Shown here in pieces: positions 1 through 8,516 of a DNA stretch of 64,000 nucleotides (its first letter is position 1; each line of letters begins with the position of its first letter). The notes beneath the pieces are model-generated. The model searched no databases and was not told the DNA's origin. It saw nothing but the letters and a program-made list of their open reading frames with translations. The stretch comes from an uncultured Oscillospiraceae bacterium (GTDB lineage: Bacteria; Bacillota; Clostridia; Oscillospirales; Oscillospiraceae), in contig CAKTKC010000003.1 of NCBI GenBank assembly GCA_934569225.1, positions 62,001 through 126,000 on the forward strand, written 5' to 3'. Made by a program: the position numbers and the translations under genes.

Positions 1-795
1 CTGCATATAGGTGCCGGAGACGTTCCACCGGGGGTGGGTAGAGGCGAGGCCGTACTGCCACTCGGTCATATTCTTGCCCTTGACGCCGGCTTCCAGCGCC
101 AGACCCGTCGCGCCGAACTGGCTGGCGGGATATACGCTGTCGGCGTAGATACCGGCGGGGCCGCCGGTGGCGTACACCACGTTTTTGCACCGAACCAGCA
201 GATAGCGGTCTTCCGCCGACTGCGCCTTCGTGTTCAGGCAGAGAAGACCCAGCACCGTTTCCCCATCGCTGACGATCCTGATCACCTGGGTGTTGTCGAG
301 CATCGGGACACCCTTGGCGTTGACAGCCGCTTCCAACCGTTCCGTCATCTGCTTGCTGGTGTAGGGGCCGACGCTGGTGGCGCGGCGGCGGGGATCATGG
401 TCTGTTTTGTAGCCGATGTATTCGCCGTAGCGGTTCCGGGGGAAGGGGACCCCCAGCTCCGCCAGCTTGAGAAAGCCCTGGGTGGACAATGCGGCCTCGC
501 AAAGAGCAATGTCGCCGTCCACACACTGACCGTCAAACAGCGTCTCGGCCATTTCCCGGACGCTGTCGGGGTCGCCCCCGGACAGGGTCAGCTTGTAGTA
601 GGTCTGCTTGTCGCTGCCGGTATTCCGGCTGGTGCCGGCGGTGCGCTTTTCCGTAATCAGCAAAATATCCTGCTGGCCGTACTGCCATAGCCGGTCGGCC
701 GCGTTGTAGCCGGCCGCACCGGTGCCGACGATGGCTGTGTTGCAGCGCAGAACTCTTGCGGAGAAATTACCTGCGTTGAATCTTTCTTCGGTCAT
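1..795 (-). CDS. FAD-dependent oxidoreductase, fumarate reductase/succinate dehydrogenase flavoprotein type (partial)
   Basis: The reading frame starts at the ATG at 793-795, behind an AAGGAAC ribosome binding site, and runs off the window edge; 265 codons are visible. Near the N-terminus a glycine-rich FAD-binding motif (VGTGAAGYNAA, about residues 23-33) follows a short leader, and a second conserved block (VVYATGGPAGIYAD) lies near residue 220. This pattern is typical of the FRD/SDH flavoprotein family, whose members oxidise or reduce organic acids. It is the last visible gene of a minus-strand series and begins 11 bp after the SDR gene, so it is probably co-transcribed with it. No signal peptide is visible. 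The family call is firm; the substrate is unknown. Confidence 0.8.
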   Translation of the reverse strand, partial: MTEERFNAGNFSARVLRCNTAIVGTGAAGYNAADRLWQYGQQDILLITEKRTAGTSRNTGSDKQTYYKLTLSGGDPDSVREMAETLFDGQCVDGDIALCEAALSTQGFLKLAELGVPFPRNRYGEYIGYKTDHDPRRRATSVGPYTSKQMTERLEAAVNAKGVPMLDNTQVIRIVSDGETVLGLLCLNTKAQSAEDRYLLVRCKNVVYATGGPAGIYADSVYPASQFGATGLALEAGVKGKNMTEWQYGLASTHPRWNVSGTYMQ

Positions 796-806
796 GGCAC
801 TGTTCC

Positions 807-1574
807 TTACAGACGGGGAATGTGGAAGCCGCCGTCGATGTCGATGTAGTTTCCGGTGGAGTACAGGAACTTATCGCTGCACAGGGCGCTGACTGCGTTG
901 GCCACGTCCTCGGGCTGACCCCAGCGGGCGATGGGGAAGGTGCCTTTGGCGATGAGATCGTCGTATTTTGCCTTTACCGTGCCGGTCATGTCGGTGGCGA
1001 TGACGCCGGGACGAACCTCGTGAACCAGAATTCCCTCGCAGGCCAGACGATCGGCGTACAGCGTGGTCAGCATGGACACGCCGGCCTTGGATACGCAGTA
1101 TTCGCCCCGGCTGATGCTGGAGACCACGGCGCTGCAGCTGGAAACGTTGACGATCACGCCCTTGCGCCCGCCCAGAGGCTCCTGACGGATCATCTGCTTC
1201 GCCACGGCCTGGGTCAGGAACATGTTGCCCTTGGTGTTGATGCCCACGACCCGGTCAAAGCTCTCTTCGCTCATTTCCAGAAGGTCGGCGCGCACCTTGG
1301 GCGCCACACCGGCGTTGTTCACCAGGGCGTCGATCCTTCCGAATGCGGCGACCGCGCCATCCACAATTTTCAGGCGGTCGTCGTGATCGCCAATATTCGC
1401 CTGAATATAGACGCAGTCAATGCCCAGCTCTTTCAGCGCGTCCAGCGCATCCTGGTTCTTTTCCTGGACGCCGGTGGCGACCATTACGATGTTATAACCG
1501 TCCAGACCCAGCTGCCGGGCAATGGCAAAACCAATGCCCCGGCTGGATCCGGTAACGATTGCAGCTTTTTTCAT
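807..1574 (-). CDS. SDR-family NAD(P)-dependent oxidoreductase
   Basis: A 255-residue classical short-chain dehydrogenase. The N-terminal cofactor motif TGSSRGIG (about residues 8-15), the NNAG motif near residue 85 and the catalytic YCVSK tetrad segment near residue 160 are all present, so the enzyme should be active. Annotation pipelines often call such proteins 3-oxoacyl-ACP reductase. Here it sits among a sugar-acid-type dehydratase, an epimerase-like TIM barrel and a zinc dehydrogenase, so oxidation or reduction of a polyol or sugar derivative is more likely (inference). The start is supported by GAGGAGG ten bases upstream. A 230-bp spacer rich in inverted repeats separates it from the upstream dehydrogenase gene. 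Confidence 0.88.
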   Translation of the reverse strand: MKKAAIVTGSSRGIGFAIARQLGLDGYNIVMVATGVQEKNQDALDALKELGIDCVYIQANIGDHDDRLKIVDGAVAAFGRIDALVNNAGVAPKVRADLLEMSEESFDRVVGINTKGNMFLTQAVAKQMIRQEPLGGRKGVIVNVSSCSAVVSSISRGEYCVSKAGVSMLTTLYADRLACEGILVHEVRPGVIATDMTGTVKAKYDDLIAKGTFPIARWGQPEDVANAVSALCSDKFLYSTGNYIDIDGGFHIPRL

Positions 1575-1589
1575 AGTTGAATCCTCCTC

Positions 1590-1769
1590 TGATACTGTTT
1601 TCTGATTAAAATCTCGATTTTAATCAGAAAGGCATCGCCTGATGGTGCTGCCTGTTTTGTGATTTATAAGGAAAGAAATCACAAAACAAGTCTCATAGGA
1701 ACTCCATGCCCTTCGGGCAATGAAAATCTTTTTGAAAGGTTTCCATTGGAGTTCCCTATGATACTGTTT
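1590..1769. repeat. Nest of three inverted repeats bracketed by an 11-bp direct repeat
   Basis: This spacer between the SDR and zinc-dehydrogenase genes contains three separate hairpins. The first is a perfect 15-bp-arm palindrome at 1599-1630 (arms 1599-1613 and 1616-1630). The second has 13-bp arms at 1653-1665 and 1676-1688. The third, imperfect, has arms at 1693-1706 and 1747-1761. The sequence TGATACTGTTT occurs at 1590-1600 and again at 1759-1769, as if bracketing an insertion. No gene is visible. It may be a small insertion or an RNA-processing/attenuation region between the two genes. Confidence 0.55.
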
Positions 1770-1804
1770 GGCAGGGTCGCCAAAAGGGTACCTCTTCGGG
1801 AAAA

Positions 1805-2836
1805 TCAATCCTGGGTCAGTACAACTTTGATGCTGCCGCTCTTGGGATCCAGTGCGGTTTCCAGAGCCTGCTGCAGCTGAGCCATGGGGAAGGTATGGGT
1901 TATGAACTTATCCATAGGCAGATCCCGTGCGGAGGCGATGGCGATGGGGAAGTCCCAGCAATAGCCCTGGGCGCCCTGAATATGGATTTCGTGGGTCACC
2001 AGACGGCTGGCGGGGAAGGTGACCATGGGCTTTTCGTAGATGCCCACGATGGTGGCGGTGCCGTTGGCCTTCAGGGTCATGATCGCCTGGATGAAGCAGC
2101 TTTCACGGCCTACGCACTCAAAGCTCTTGTCCACGCCTTTGCCGCCGGTCAGACGGCGAACCTCTTCTTCCAGATCGATCCTGCCGCTGTTGACGGCGTC
2201 GGTGGCGCCGACCTGCAGCGCCATTTCCAGACGGGCGTCGGAGAAGTCGGCAATGATGATTCTGGCGGCGCCGCTGCGGCGGCACATGGCGGCGACCATC
2301 ATACCGATGGCGCCCGCGCCGATGATCAGAACGGTTTCACCCAGACGGATATCCGCCCGGCGGACGGCATGGGTCGCAACGGACAGAGGCTCGATCAGCG
2401 CACCGGTTTTATAGCTTAAGTACTCGGGCAGCTCATAGACGTAAGGCTCCTTGACCACCACATAGTCCGCCATGGCGCCGTCACCCCGGCGGTAGGTGTA
2501 GCTGATATGCTCGCAGTAGCCGTAATTGCCGTGGCGGCAGGCGTCGCACTTTCCGCAGACGATGCACGGTTCCACGGTGACCCGCTGGCCGACTTTGACA
2601 TTGGTAACTTCGCTGCCGACGGCGACCACGTCACCCGCAAACTCATGGCCGATGGTCACAGGCAGGGGCGCGGAGGGATGCAGCCCCCGGGCAATGTGCA
2701 GGTCGCTGCCGCAGATGGCGCTGGCGCGAACCTTTACCAGCACCTCATCGGGGGCAAGCCCCCGGATTTCTTTTTCCAGAAAATGCGTCTTAAAGGGCTC
2801 GTATACCTCGCCCACATGATTGGTAATGGGAAACAT
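1805..2836 (-). CDS. Zinc-dependent medium-chain dehydrogenase (threonine/sorbitol dehydrogenase type)
   Basis: This 343-residue protein has the full medium-chain zinc dehydrogenase architecture. It has an N-terminal GroES-like catalytic domain with the catalytic-zinc ligands (CGSDLH near residue 43 and a GHE motif near 68), a structural-zinc four-cysteine lobe (CIVCGKCDACRHGNYGYC, about 93-110), and a Rossmann domain with GAGAIG near residue 173. Such enzymes oxidise secondary alcohols of polyols, sugar acids or threonine with NAD(P). It lies 27 bp downstream of the TIM-barrel gene on the same strand and probably belongs to the same catabolic operon. The ATG at 2836 follows AAAGGAAG. The substrate is not decidable from sequence. 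Confidence 0.88.
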   Translation of the reverse strand: MFPITNHVGEVYEPFKTHFLEKEIRGLAPDEVLVKVRASAICGSDLHIARGLHPSAPLPVTIGHEFAGDVVAVGSEVTNVKVGQRVTVEPCIVCGKCDACRHGNYGYCEHISYTYRRGDGAMADYVVVKEPYVYELPEYLSYKTGALIEPLSVATHAVRRADIRLGETVLIIGAGAIGMMVAAMCRRSGAARIIIADFSDARLEMALQVGATDAVNSGRIDLEEEVRRLTGGKGVDKSFECVGRESCFIQAIMTLKANGTATIVGIYEKPMVTFPASRLVTHEIHIQGAQGYCWDFPIAIASARDLPMDKFITHTFPMAQLQQALETALDPKSGSIKVVLTQD

Positions 2837-2863
2837 AGAAAAAACTTCCTTTCTGCTTTGAAC

Positions 2864-3712
2864 TTAAGCAAGTCCTTTTCCGGCAAAATATTCTTTCAGG
2901 TAGCGCAGACCGTTGGCGGCCAGCAGATCCGGCGCTTCATGTACGTCGATCCAGCTGCTGTCCAGCCCGTGGGGAGCAAAGGTTTCCATGGTGATGTGAC
3001 CGTCGTAGCCGAATTGCACCAGAAGATCCATCACGCTGTCCCAGGGGACAACACCCTGCCCGGGTGCGCCGCGGTTGTTGGCGCAGGCGTGAAAGTGGAA
3101 CACTTTTCCGGATTCCAGGGCGTTTTTCAGGGACGCCAAAAGATCCTTTTCTTCCAGGCAGGCGTGATAGGTGTCGTAGTGAAGTCCGACATTGGCTCTG
3201 CCGATGTCTTTGAGCATGTCCAGAATCTGCCCCGCAGTGTTGGCAACGCTGGTGCGGTAACGGTTCAGCGGTTCCAGGGCGAGGAGAATGCCGCAGTCCT
3301 CGGCAATGCGGGAAAGCGCCTGAATGCCTGTCACAGCCCGCTCCCACTCGGTTTTTTTCTCCTCCGGGGACAGCCAGTGCCGTTTTCCGCCGCCGGCATA
3401 CAGCGGGCCGCAGAAAATGCTGGCGCCTAAAGCCTGTCCGGTTTTCAGACAATCGGTCAGGTACGCCATGGTAGCGCTTCGGACGGCGGGATCCTCACTG
3501 GAAAGGTCTCTTCCCGGACCCATCGCGGCGCAAAGGGAAACAGCCAGGCCGGTATCCCGTATTTCGTCGGCCAGAGCGGGAGAGACGGCAGGAACGGTCA
3601 TGGGCAGCTCCACGGCGGTGAAGCCCAGCTCGGCAGCCCGGGTGGGCTTGCCGAGGCAGTCGTCCTCCAGTCCTGCACACCAGTTCCAAAGGTTGATACC
3701 AAATCGGTTCAT
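2864..3712 (-). CDS. Sugar phosphate isomerase/epimerase family TIM barrel, ketose 3-epimerase-like
   Basis: A 282-residue xylose-isomerase-like TIM barrel. Motifs at the expected metal- and substrate-binding positions match the D-tagatose/D-psicose 3-epimerase group: LEPLNRY near residue 144, HYDTYH near 177, FHFHAC near 205, NNRGAPGQG shortly after, and METFAP near 240. The four likely metal ligands (two Glu, Asp, His) therefore look intact. The role is probably C3 epimerisation of a ketose or a related isomerisation in the neighbouring sugar pathway (inference). It lies 22 bp downstream of the LacI regulator on the same strand. The ATG at 3712 follows GGAAGGAATGGACT. Confidence 0.82.
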   Translation of the reverse strand: MNRFGINLWNWCAGLEDDCLGKPTRAAELGFTAVELPMTVPAVSPALADEIRDTGLAVSLCAAMGPGRDLSSEDPAVRSATMAYLTDCLKTGQALGASIFCGPLYAGGGKRHWLSPEEKKTEWERAVTGIQALSRIAEDCGILLALEPLNRYRTSVANTAGQILDMLKDIGRANVGLHYDTYHACLEEKDLLASLKNALESGKVFHFHACANNRGAPGQGVVPWDSVMDLLVQFGYDGHITMETFAPHGLDSSWIDVHEAPDLLAANGLRYLKEYFAGKGLA

Positions 3713-3734
3713 AGTCCATTCCTTCCCAAAGGGG

Positions 3735-4748
3735 TTAGTTGGTGGAACGGCGGATAATCAGGTCGTAGGCCATCACATAGCTGTTCGCGGGAGGCAGAAC
3801 GCCATGCTCTTCCTTGTAGCGAATCTGACGGATCACGCTTTTGGCAGCGGTGGCGCCGATCTCCCGGAAGGGCTGCGCCATGGTGGAAAGGGGAGGCTCC
3901 ACCATGGACGCCATGGCAACGTTATCAAAGCCAAGCACGGAAACGTCTGCCGGGATGCGCTTGCCGAGATCGTGCAGCGCGTGCATGATGACAAATGCTT
4001 TGGGGTCGCTGGAGGCAAAAATGGCATCCGGCGGCTGGGGCAGCTCCATAAGCGCCCGGGTAAGGTGGTAAAAGCACTCGGCACCGCTGGTTTCCCGCAT
4101 AACGAGACTTTCGTCGTAGGGAAGACCGGCATCCTTCAGCGCGTCGCAATAGCCGCGATACCGTTCCCGGTAGAAGATCAGCTCTTCCCGCCCGTAGGCA
4201 AAGGCGATCCGCTTATGACCGGTACGGATCAGGTAACGGGTGGCGTCATAGCCTGCATGGTAATTGTCCACGCTGATGGTCTCTATTCTGCCGACATCCT
4301 CCGGCTGAAAGCGGTTCACCATCACCAGGGGAAAGCCCTGGTTGTGAAGATCGTGGATGCCCTTTTCGCTTCCGTAGGCGGAACAGATGATAAAACCGTC
4401 GGTCTGGCGGGTTTTCATCATTTCGATGTGCGCCATTTCGATGGCTTCGTCCTCGTCCGTGTTGCACAGAACGACGCTGAAGCCGCTCTTCCGGGCGGTG
4501 TCCTCCACGCCCCGGACGATCAGCGGGATCATCAGGTTTTCGATGGCCGGAACCATCAGGCAGATGGTATTGCTGTGCCCGAGCTTAAGGCTTTTGGCCA
4601 CGGCGTTTGGTCGGAAATTTGTCTTTTCAACCGCAGCCAGTACCCGCCGACGGGTCTCCTCATTGACATAGGATTTTCCGTTCAGCACCCGGGAAACCGT
4701 GCTGGTGGACACGCCGGCCACTTCGGCCACATCTTTCATTCCTACCAT
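3735..4748 (-). CDS. LacI-family transcriptional regulator
   Basis: A 337-residue LacI/GalR regulator. The N-terminal helix-turn-helix plus hinge reads VAEVAGVSTSTVSRVLNGK (about residues 7-25) and ends with the hinge-helix segment RPNAVAKSLK. The remainder is a periplasmic-binding-protein-like sugar-sensing domain. It lies inside the catabolic gene series, downstream of the dehydratase and upstream of the epimerase-like gene. Three near-identical palindromes of the LacI type (6628-6643, 11641-11655 and 11801-11814) stand before the dehydratase and binding-protein genes and are its likely operators. The start follows GGAGGATC; an alternative in-frame ATG lies three codons further in. Confidence 0.92.
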   Translation of the reverse strand: MVGMKDVAEVAGVSTSTVSRVLNGKSYVNEETRRRVLAAVEKTNFRPNAVAKSLKLGHSNTICLMVPAIENLMIPLIVRGVEDTARKSGFSVVLCNTDEDEAIEMAHIEMMKTRQTDGFIICSAYGSEKGIHDLHNQGFPLVMVNRFQPEDVGRIETISVDNYHAGYDATRYLIRTGHKRIAFAYGREELIFYRERYRGYCDALKDAGLPYDESLVMRETSGAECFYHLTRALMELPQPPDAIFASSDPKAFVIMHALHDLGKRIPADVSVLGFDNVAMASMVEPPLSTMAQPFREIGATAAKSVIRQIRYKEEHGVLPPANSYVMAYDLIIRRSTN

Positions 4749-4769
4749 TTGTCTGATCCTCCGATGTAC

Positions 4770-4887
4770 GGAACCTCTGAATCAATCGTCTGCGGCTGTG
4801 AGCGGATATTTTTCGCCCACTCTTCGGTACCTCGACTGCTCGAAAAATCTCTCGCTCACAGCTCTTGCCGATTTAATCAGAGCTTCC
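4770..4887. repeat. Miniature inverted-repeat element, 118-bp variant (copy A)
   Basis: The element begins GGAACCTCTGAATCAATCG and ends with the near-complement of that sequence (CGATTTAATCAGAGCTTCC). Inner arms (CTGTGAGCG and CGCTCACAG) extend the fold into a long hairpin. It carries no gene. It shares both ends with the 218-bp copies at 16335 and 30042 but lacks their central module of about 100 bp. It lies between the dehydratase and lacI genes, in the transcribed spacer of a likely operon. Confidence 0.8.
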
Positions 4888-4919
4888 TTAATAAAATGAT
4901 TATCACGCCGGAAGGGAAA

Positions 4920-6596
4920 TCAGTCGTTATCCCAGTATACGGTAGCACCGCGATGCGCGGAGGTGCAATGCTTTCTGTACAGCTGGAGCCAGCCGGTGGC
5001 CGGTTTATTGACGCGCTTCCATTCTGCCTTGCGGCGTGCAAATTCCTCTTCGGACACGTCTGCATTCAAAGTACGTGCTTCGATGTCGATGTGAATCATA
5101 TCACCGTTGCGAATCAGAGCCAGAGGGCCGCCTTCATATGCTTCGGGGCTTACGTGGCCGATGGCTAGTCCGCCGGTGGCGCCGCTGAAGCGGCCGTCGG
5201 AAACCAGTGCCAGAGACTTGCCCAGACCCTTGCCCAGAACGGCAGCCATGAAGGTCTCCATATGGGGCATTCCGGGGCTTCCCTTGGGGCCTTCGTAGCG
5301 GATAATGACCACGTCACCGGCCACGATCTCGTCGCGGAGAATGGCGTGCCATGCTTCATCCTGGCTGTTGTAGCACTTGGCGGGGCCGCTGAAGACCCAG
5401 GCAGCGGGATCGACGGCGCTGAACTTGACAATGGCGCTGTCGGTGCCGATGTTGCCGTGAAGGACGGCCAGACCGCCTTCCGGATTGATGGGGTTCGAAA
5501 CGGGATGGATCACATCTGTGTTTTTATTTTCTGCCATGGCGGCCTTATCGCCGATGGTGCCGAACATGCCCTTGGCGTGGACATCGATCTTTCCGGCGGC
5601 GGCCAGCTCCTTGACCACTGCGGGAAGACCGCCGGCGGCGTCGAACTCTTCCATGGTATAGGTGGGGTGATTGGGGTAGATGGTGCTGATCAGGGGGACT
5701 TCCTTACTGATCTTGTCAAAGGTTTCGGGGGTGATGTCACAGCCCATCTGACGGGCAATGGCGGGGATATGCAGCACGCTGTTGGTGCTTCCGCCGGTGG
5801 CCATCATGTAACGGACGACATTTTCGAAGCTGGTCTGGTCAATGATATCCCGGGGACGGACGCCCTCCCGCCAGCCCTCCATGACCTGACGCGCCGCCTG
5901 CCGTGCCAGCTCATGCCAGTGGACGCTCTGACTGCGGACGCTGCCGTTGCCGTGGGGGCTGAGACCCAGGATCTCGGCCATGGAACTCATGGTGTTGGCG
6001 GTTCCCATGAAGGGACATGCGCCGGGGGTGGGGCAGGCGTTGCGGACGATGCCCTTGTAGTCCTCGCGGCTCAAATCACCGGCAATGTAGGCGGCGTAGG
6101 CCTGCTTGGTGTGGGTCAGGGTCAGCATACGGCCGTGGTAGTGACCGGCTGCCATGTATCCGCCGGTGAACATGACCGTGGGGATGTTGACCCGCAGGGC
6201 GCCCATGATCATGCCGGGAACGACCTTGTCACAGGTGGCCATCATGACCATACCCTCCAGCATATTCAGCTCGGCAACCGTCTCCACTTCGCTGGATACC
6301 ATATCCCGGGCGGGCAGCGTGTAGCGGTCGCCGGGGGTATTGCTGCAAATGCCGTCGCAAATGCCGGAGATGGGAAGCTCCAGGGCAAGACCGCCGGCCT
6401 TGTAGATTTCATCCTTCATTTCGGCGATCAGCTGCTTGTCAAAGGGGAAGTGGCCGGGGTTCATTTCGTTCCAGGTGTTTACCAGACCGATGATGGGACG
6501 CTGGGCGTCCTCCTCGCTGACGCCCATGGCGTACAGAAGGGTATTGCGGTGGTCGAGGGATTCCTCGTTCCACTGACGGATTTTTTCGTTGGACAT
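4920..6596 (-). CDS. IlvD/Edd-family dehydratase, probable sugar-acid dehydratase
   Basis: This 558-residue protein spans the full length of the IlvD/Edd family of iron-sulfur dehydratases. The conserved start (RNTLLYAMG), cluster-region cysteines in the ISGICDGIC and TCDKVVPG segments, a third in [17 protein letters not shown], and the C-terminal KGSPGMPHM and [11 protein letters not shown] motifs are present. The family includes dihydroxyacid dehydratase, 6-phosphogluconate dehydratase and several sugar-acid dehydratases. With no other branched-chain biosynthesis genes nearby and a LacI regulator, epimerase and dehydrogenases alongside, a sugar-acid dehydratase is favoured (inference). A promoter whose -35 and spacer are covered by a LacI-type palindrome lies directly upstream, so the gene has its own regulated start within the larger series. 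Confidence 0.88.
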   Translation of the reverse strand: MSNEKIRQWNEESLDHRNTLLYAMGVSEEDAQRPIIGLVNTWNEMNPGHFPFDKQLIAEMKDEIYKAGGLALELPISGICDGICSNTPGDRYTLPARDMVSSEVETVAELNMLEGMVMMATCDKVVPGMIMGALRVNIPTVMFTGGYMAAGHYHGRMLTLTHTKQAYAAYIAGDLSREDYKGIVRNACPTPGACPFMGTANTMSSMAEILGLSPHGNGSVRSQSVHWHELARQAARQVMEGWREGVRPRDIIDQTSFENVVRYMMATGGSTNSVLHIPAIARQMGCDITPETFDKISKEVPLISTIYPNHPTYTMEEFDAAGGLPAVVKELAAAGKIDVHAKGMFGTIGDKAAMAENKNTDVIHPVSNPINPEGGLAVLHGNIGTDSAIVKFSAVDPAAWVFSGPAKCYNSQDEAWHAILRDEIVAGDVVIIRYEGPKGSPGMPHMETFMAAVLGKGLGKSLALVSDGRFSGATGGLAIGHVSPEAYEGGPLALIRNGDMIHIDIEARTLNADVSEEEFARRKAEWKRVNKPATGWLQLYRKHCTSAHRGATVYWDND

Positions 6597-6614
6597 AAAA
6601 TCTCATCCTCCAAT

Positions 6615-6643
6615 ACTATATATTATTTTGCAAACGCTTGCAA
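6615..6643 (-). promoter_or_regulatory. Dehydratase promoter overlapped by a LacI-type operator
   Basis: On the minus strand, TTGCAA (6638-6643) and TATAGT (6615-6620) are spaced by exactly 17 bases. The near-perfect palindrome TTGCAAGCGTTTGCAA (6628-6643) covers the -35 and part of the spacer, the classic position for repression. The same core (TGCAAACGATTGCA) occurs twice upstream of the binding-protein gene. The local LacI protein is the obvious candidate, though a CcpA-like protein could read a related site. Confidence 0.7.
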
Positions 6644-6674
6644 GATATTTCTGCAGAATGCAGAAAGTTGCATG

Positions 6675-7034
6675 TCAGCGCTGCATCAAATGGATGGCAA
6701 AGCCGCCGATCTCCTCCCGGGAGTAAATGACGAGGATTCTTCCGTCGGGAAACCGCTTGATGGAGCTGTCGTCGAAGGCAAAGCCCTTTTCCTCCAGATA
6801 AGCCCGCGCGGCGGGCAAATCCGAGGTGGCGATGCCGATGTGGCCATGGGTGCCTCTGCCTTCCCCCTTCATCCACTCGATCTGGGTGCCGGTAAACCGG
6901 GCGTCCGCGCTCTCCTTGGCAGGGTTCGGGGGGAGGGAGAACAGCGTCTCAAACATCCCGGCACAGGCCACGGCCTGTTCTTCGCTGCCGGTATTTACCC
7001 CCAGATGGACGATCTCAAAGTCGGGCGTGAACAT
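6675..7034 (-). CDS. VOC-family (glyoxalase/bleomycin-resistance fold) small protein
   Basis: A 119-residue single VOC-fold protein. The beta-alpha-beta-beta-beta pattern is recognisable from FEIVHLGVNT (about residues 6-15), a central GTHGHIGIAT and the terminal EIGGFAIHLMQ. From memory it resembles the C-terminal VOC extension fused to KDPG/KHG aldolases in some Firmicutes, which would fit an Edd-type dehydratase downstream, but no aldolase lies in this window. It begins three bases after the livF-like gene ends, so it is translated from the transporter transcript. The start at 7034 follows GGGAGGTTAAGGC. Its function is not established. Confidence 0.7.
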   Translation of the reverse strand: MFTPDFEIVHLGVNTGSEEQAVACAGMFETLFSLPPNPAKESADARFTGTQIEWMKGEGRGTHGHIGIATSDLPAARAYLEEKGFAFDDSSIKRFPDGRILVIYSREEIGGFAIHLMQR

Positions 7035-7037
7035 GCC

Positions 7038-7745
7038 TTAACCTCCCAGGTACGCTTTGCGAACCTCGTCGGATTGCAGCAGGTCGCTGCCGGAGCCCTG
7101 AAGGCTGATCTTTCCGTTTTCCAGGACGTAGGCGTAATCGCAGATTCCGAGCGCCTTCCGCGCGTTCTGCTCAACCAGCAGAACGGTGATCCCACGATCC
7201 CGAATCTGGCCGATCAGGTCGTAGATCTGGTTGACAATGATGGGCGCCAGACCCATGGAAGGCTCGTCCAGCAGCAGAATGTTGGGCTTGCTCATCAGAC
7301 CCCGGGCGACTGCCAGCATCTGCTGCTCACCGCCGGAGAGTGTACCGGCAAACTGGTTTTTCCGTTCCTCCAGAATGGGGAAAAGTCTGTACTGCTCCTG
7401 TAAATCCTCTTCCAGGTTCTTGCCCTTGAACAGGTAACCGCCCACCAAAAGGTTGTCCCGGATGGTAAGACCGGAGAAGCATTTGCGCCCCTCGGGGACG
7501 TGAACCACGCCCCTGGCGACGATCTGGCTGGGCTTCCTGGGAAGCGGCTCGCCTTCAAATTCGATCTTGCCCGTCTGGGGCTTGACAAGGCCGGAGATGG
7601 TACGCAGCAGCGTGGTCTTTCCGGCGCCGTTGGCGCCGATGATGGATACGATCTGGCCTTTGTCGACCTCTACATCGATGCCCCGCAGGGCTTCTACGTG
7701 GCCGTAGCTGACGGACAGGTTGGTAACTTTCAGCAAAGGTGCCAT
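7038..7745 (-). CDS. livF: ABC transporter ATP-binding protein, LivF type
   Basis: A 235-residue ABC ATPase with Walker A GANGAGKTT (near residue 37), signature LSGGEQQML (near 138), Walker B ILLLDEPSMGLAP (near 155) and a switch-region EQNARKAL. Length and sequence match LivF, one of two ATPases that energise HAAT-family importers for branched-chain or other amino acids and amides. It lies three bases downstream of the LivG gene. The ATG is preceded by AAGGAGGAATAAGCT. The local regulon suggests the cargo may not be a branched-chain amino acid. Confidence 0.92.
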   Translation of the reverse strand: MAPLLKVTNLSVSYGHVEALRGIDVEVDKGQIVSIIGANGAGKTTLLRTISGLVKPQTGKIEFEGEPLPRKPSQIVARGVVHVPEGRKCFSGLTIRDNLLVGGYLFKGKNLEEDLQEQYRLFPILEERKNQFAGTLSGGEQQMLAVARGLMSKPNILLLDEPSMGLAPIIVNQIYDLIGQIRDRGITVLLVEQNARKALGICDYAYVLENGKISLQGSGSDLLQSDEVRKAYLGG

Positions 7746-7748
7746 AGC

Positions 7749-8513
7749 TTATTCCTCCTTACCCAGATACGCTTCGATCACTTCGGGGTTGTGCTGTACC
7801 TCCGTGGGAGTGCCGACGGCGATGGTCTTGCCGAAGTTCTGAACATGAATCAAATCGCTGATGCTCATGACCAGCTCCAGACGATGCTCGATGAGCAGAA
7901 TTCCGAAGCCGATCTCCTTGGAGATTCGCTGAATCAGCTCGGTCAGCTCTCCCACCTCGGTGGGGTTCAGACCGGCGGCAGGCTCGTCCAGCAGCAGAAT
8001 CTTGGGTTCGCACATCAGCGCCCGGGCGATTTCCACGCGCCGCTGCATACCGTAGGACAGGTTTTCGGGGCGCTCGTTGAGGTAGTCCCGCATACCCACG
8101 ATTTCCAGATACTTTTCGCAAAGGGCGCGGCCGCGCTTTTCCTCGGCGCGGCGGGCAGGCGTGGGCAGCAGACCGCCGAGAATGGAATATTTGCTCTGGG
8201 GGTCAAAGGCGCACATGACGTTTTCTTCCACGGTCAGACCCTTGAAAAGGCGGATGTTCTGGAAGGTACGCCCCATGCCCATGCGGGTGATTTTGTGCTG
8301 CTCCGATTTGGTGATATCCTGACCGTTCAGGAAAACCTGACCCTTATCCGGGGAATAGACACCGGAAATGGTGTTGAAAATGGTGGTTTTACCGGCACCG
8401 TTGGGGCCGATAATGCCGTGGATCTCCCCGGCGTTGGCGACGATGGAAAAATCCTGAATGGCGTCCACGCCGCCGAAGCTCTTATAAATATTCTTAACTT
8501 CCAGCAAAGCCAC
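7749..8513 (-). CDS. livG: ABC transporter ATP-binding protein, LivG type
   Basis: A 254-residue ABC ATPase with Walker A GPNGAGKTT near residue 38, signature LSYGMQRRVE near 151 and Walker B ILLLDEPAAGLNP near 171. The atypical LSYG signature is a usual feature of LivG-type subunits. It pairs with LivF as the cytoplasmic motor of a HAAT-family importer. Translation starts at a GTG (8511-8513) placed eight bases after GGAGG and overlaps the end region of livM within four bases, consistent with translational coupling. The intact transporter gene order (binding protein, H, M, G, F) supports the assignment. Confidence 0.92.
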   Translation of the reverse strand: MALLEVKNIYKSFGGVDAIQDFSIVANAGEIHGIIGPNGAGKTTIFNTISGVYSPDKGQVFLNGQDITKSEQHKITRMGMGRTFQNIRLFKGLTVEENVMCAFDPQSKYSILGGLLPTPARRAEEKRGRALCEKYLEIVGMRDYLNERPENLSYGMQRRVEIARALMCEPKILLLDEPAAGLNPTEVGELTELIQRISKEIGFGILLIEHRLELVMSISDLIHVQNFGKTIAVGTPTEVQHNPEVIEAYLGKEE

Positions 8514-8516
8514 GGG

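Noticed and set aside
4920..6596. Dihydroxyacid dehydratase of isoleucine/valine biosynthesis (ilvD)
   Set aside because: No ilvB, ilvC or leu gene is nearby, and the gene is placed in a LacI-controlled catabolic set, so a sugar-acid dehydratase of the same family is preferred.
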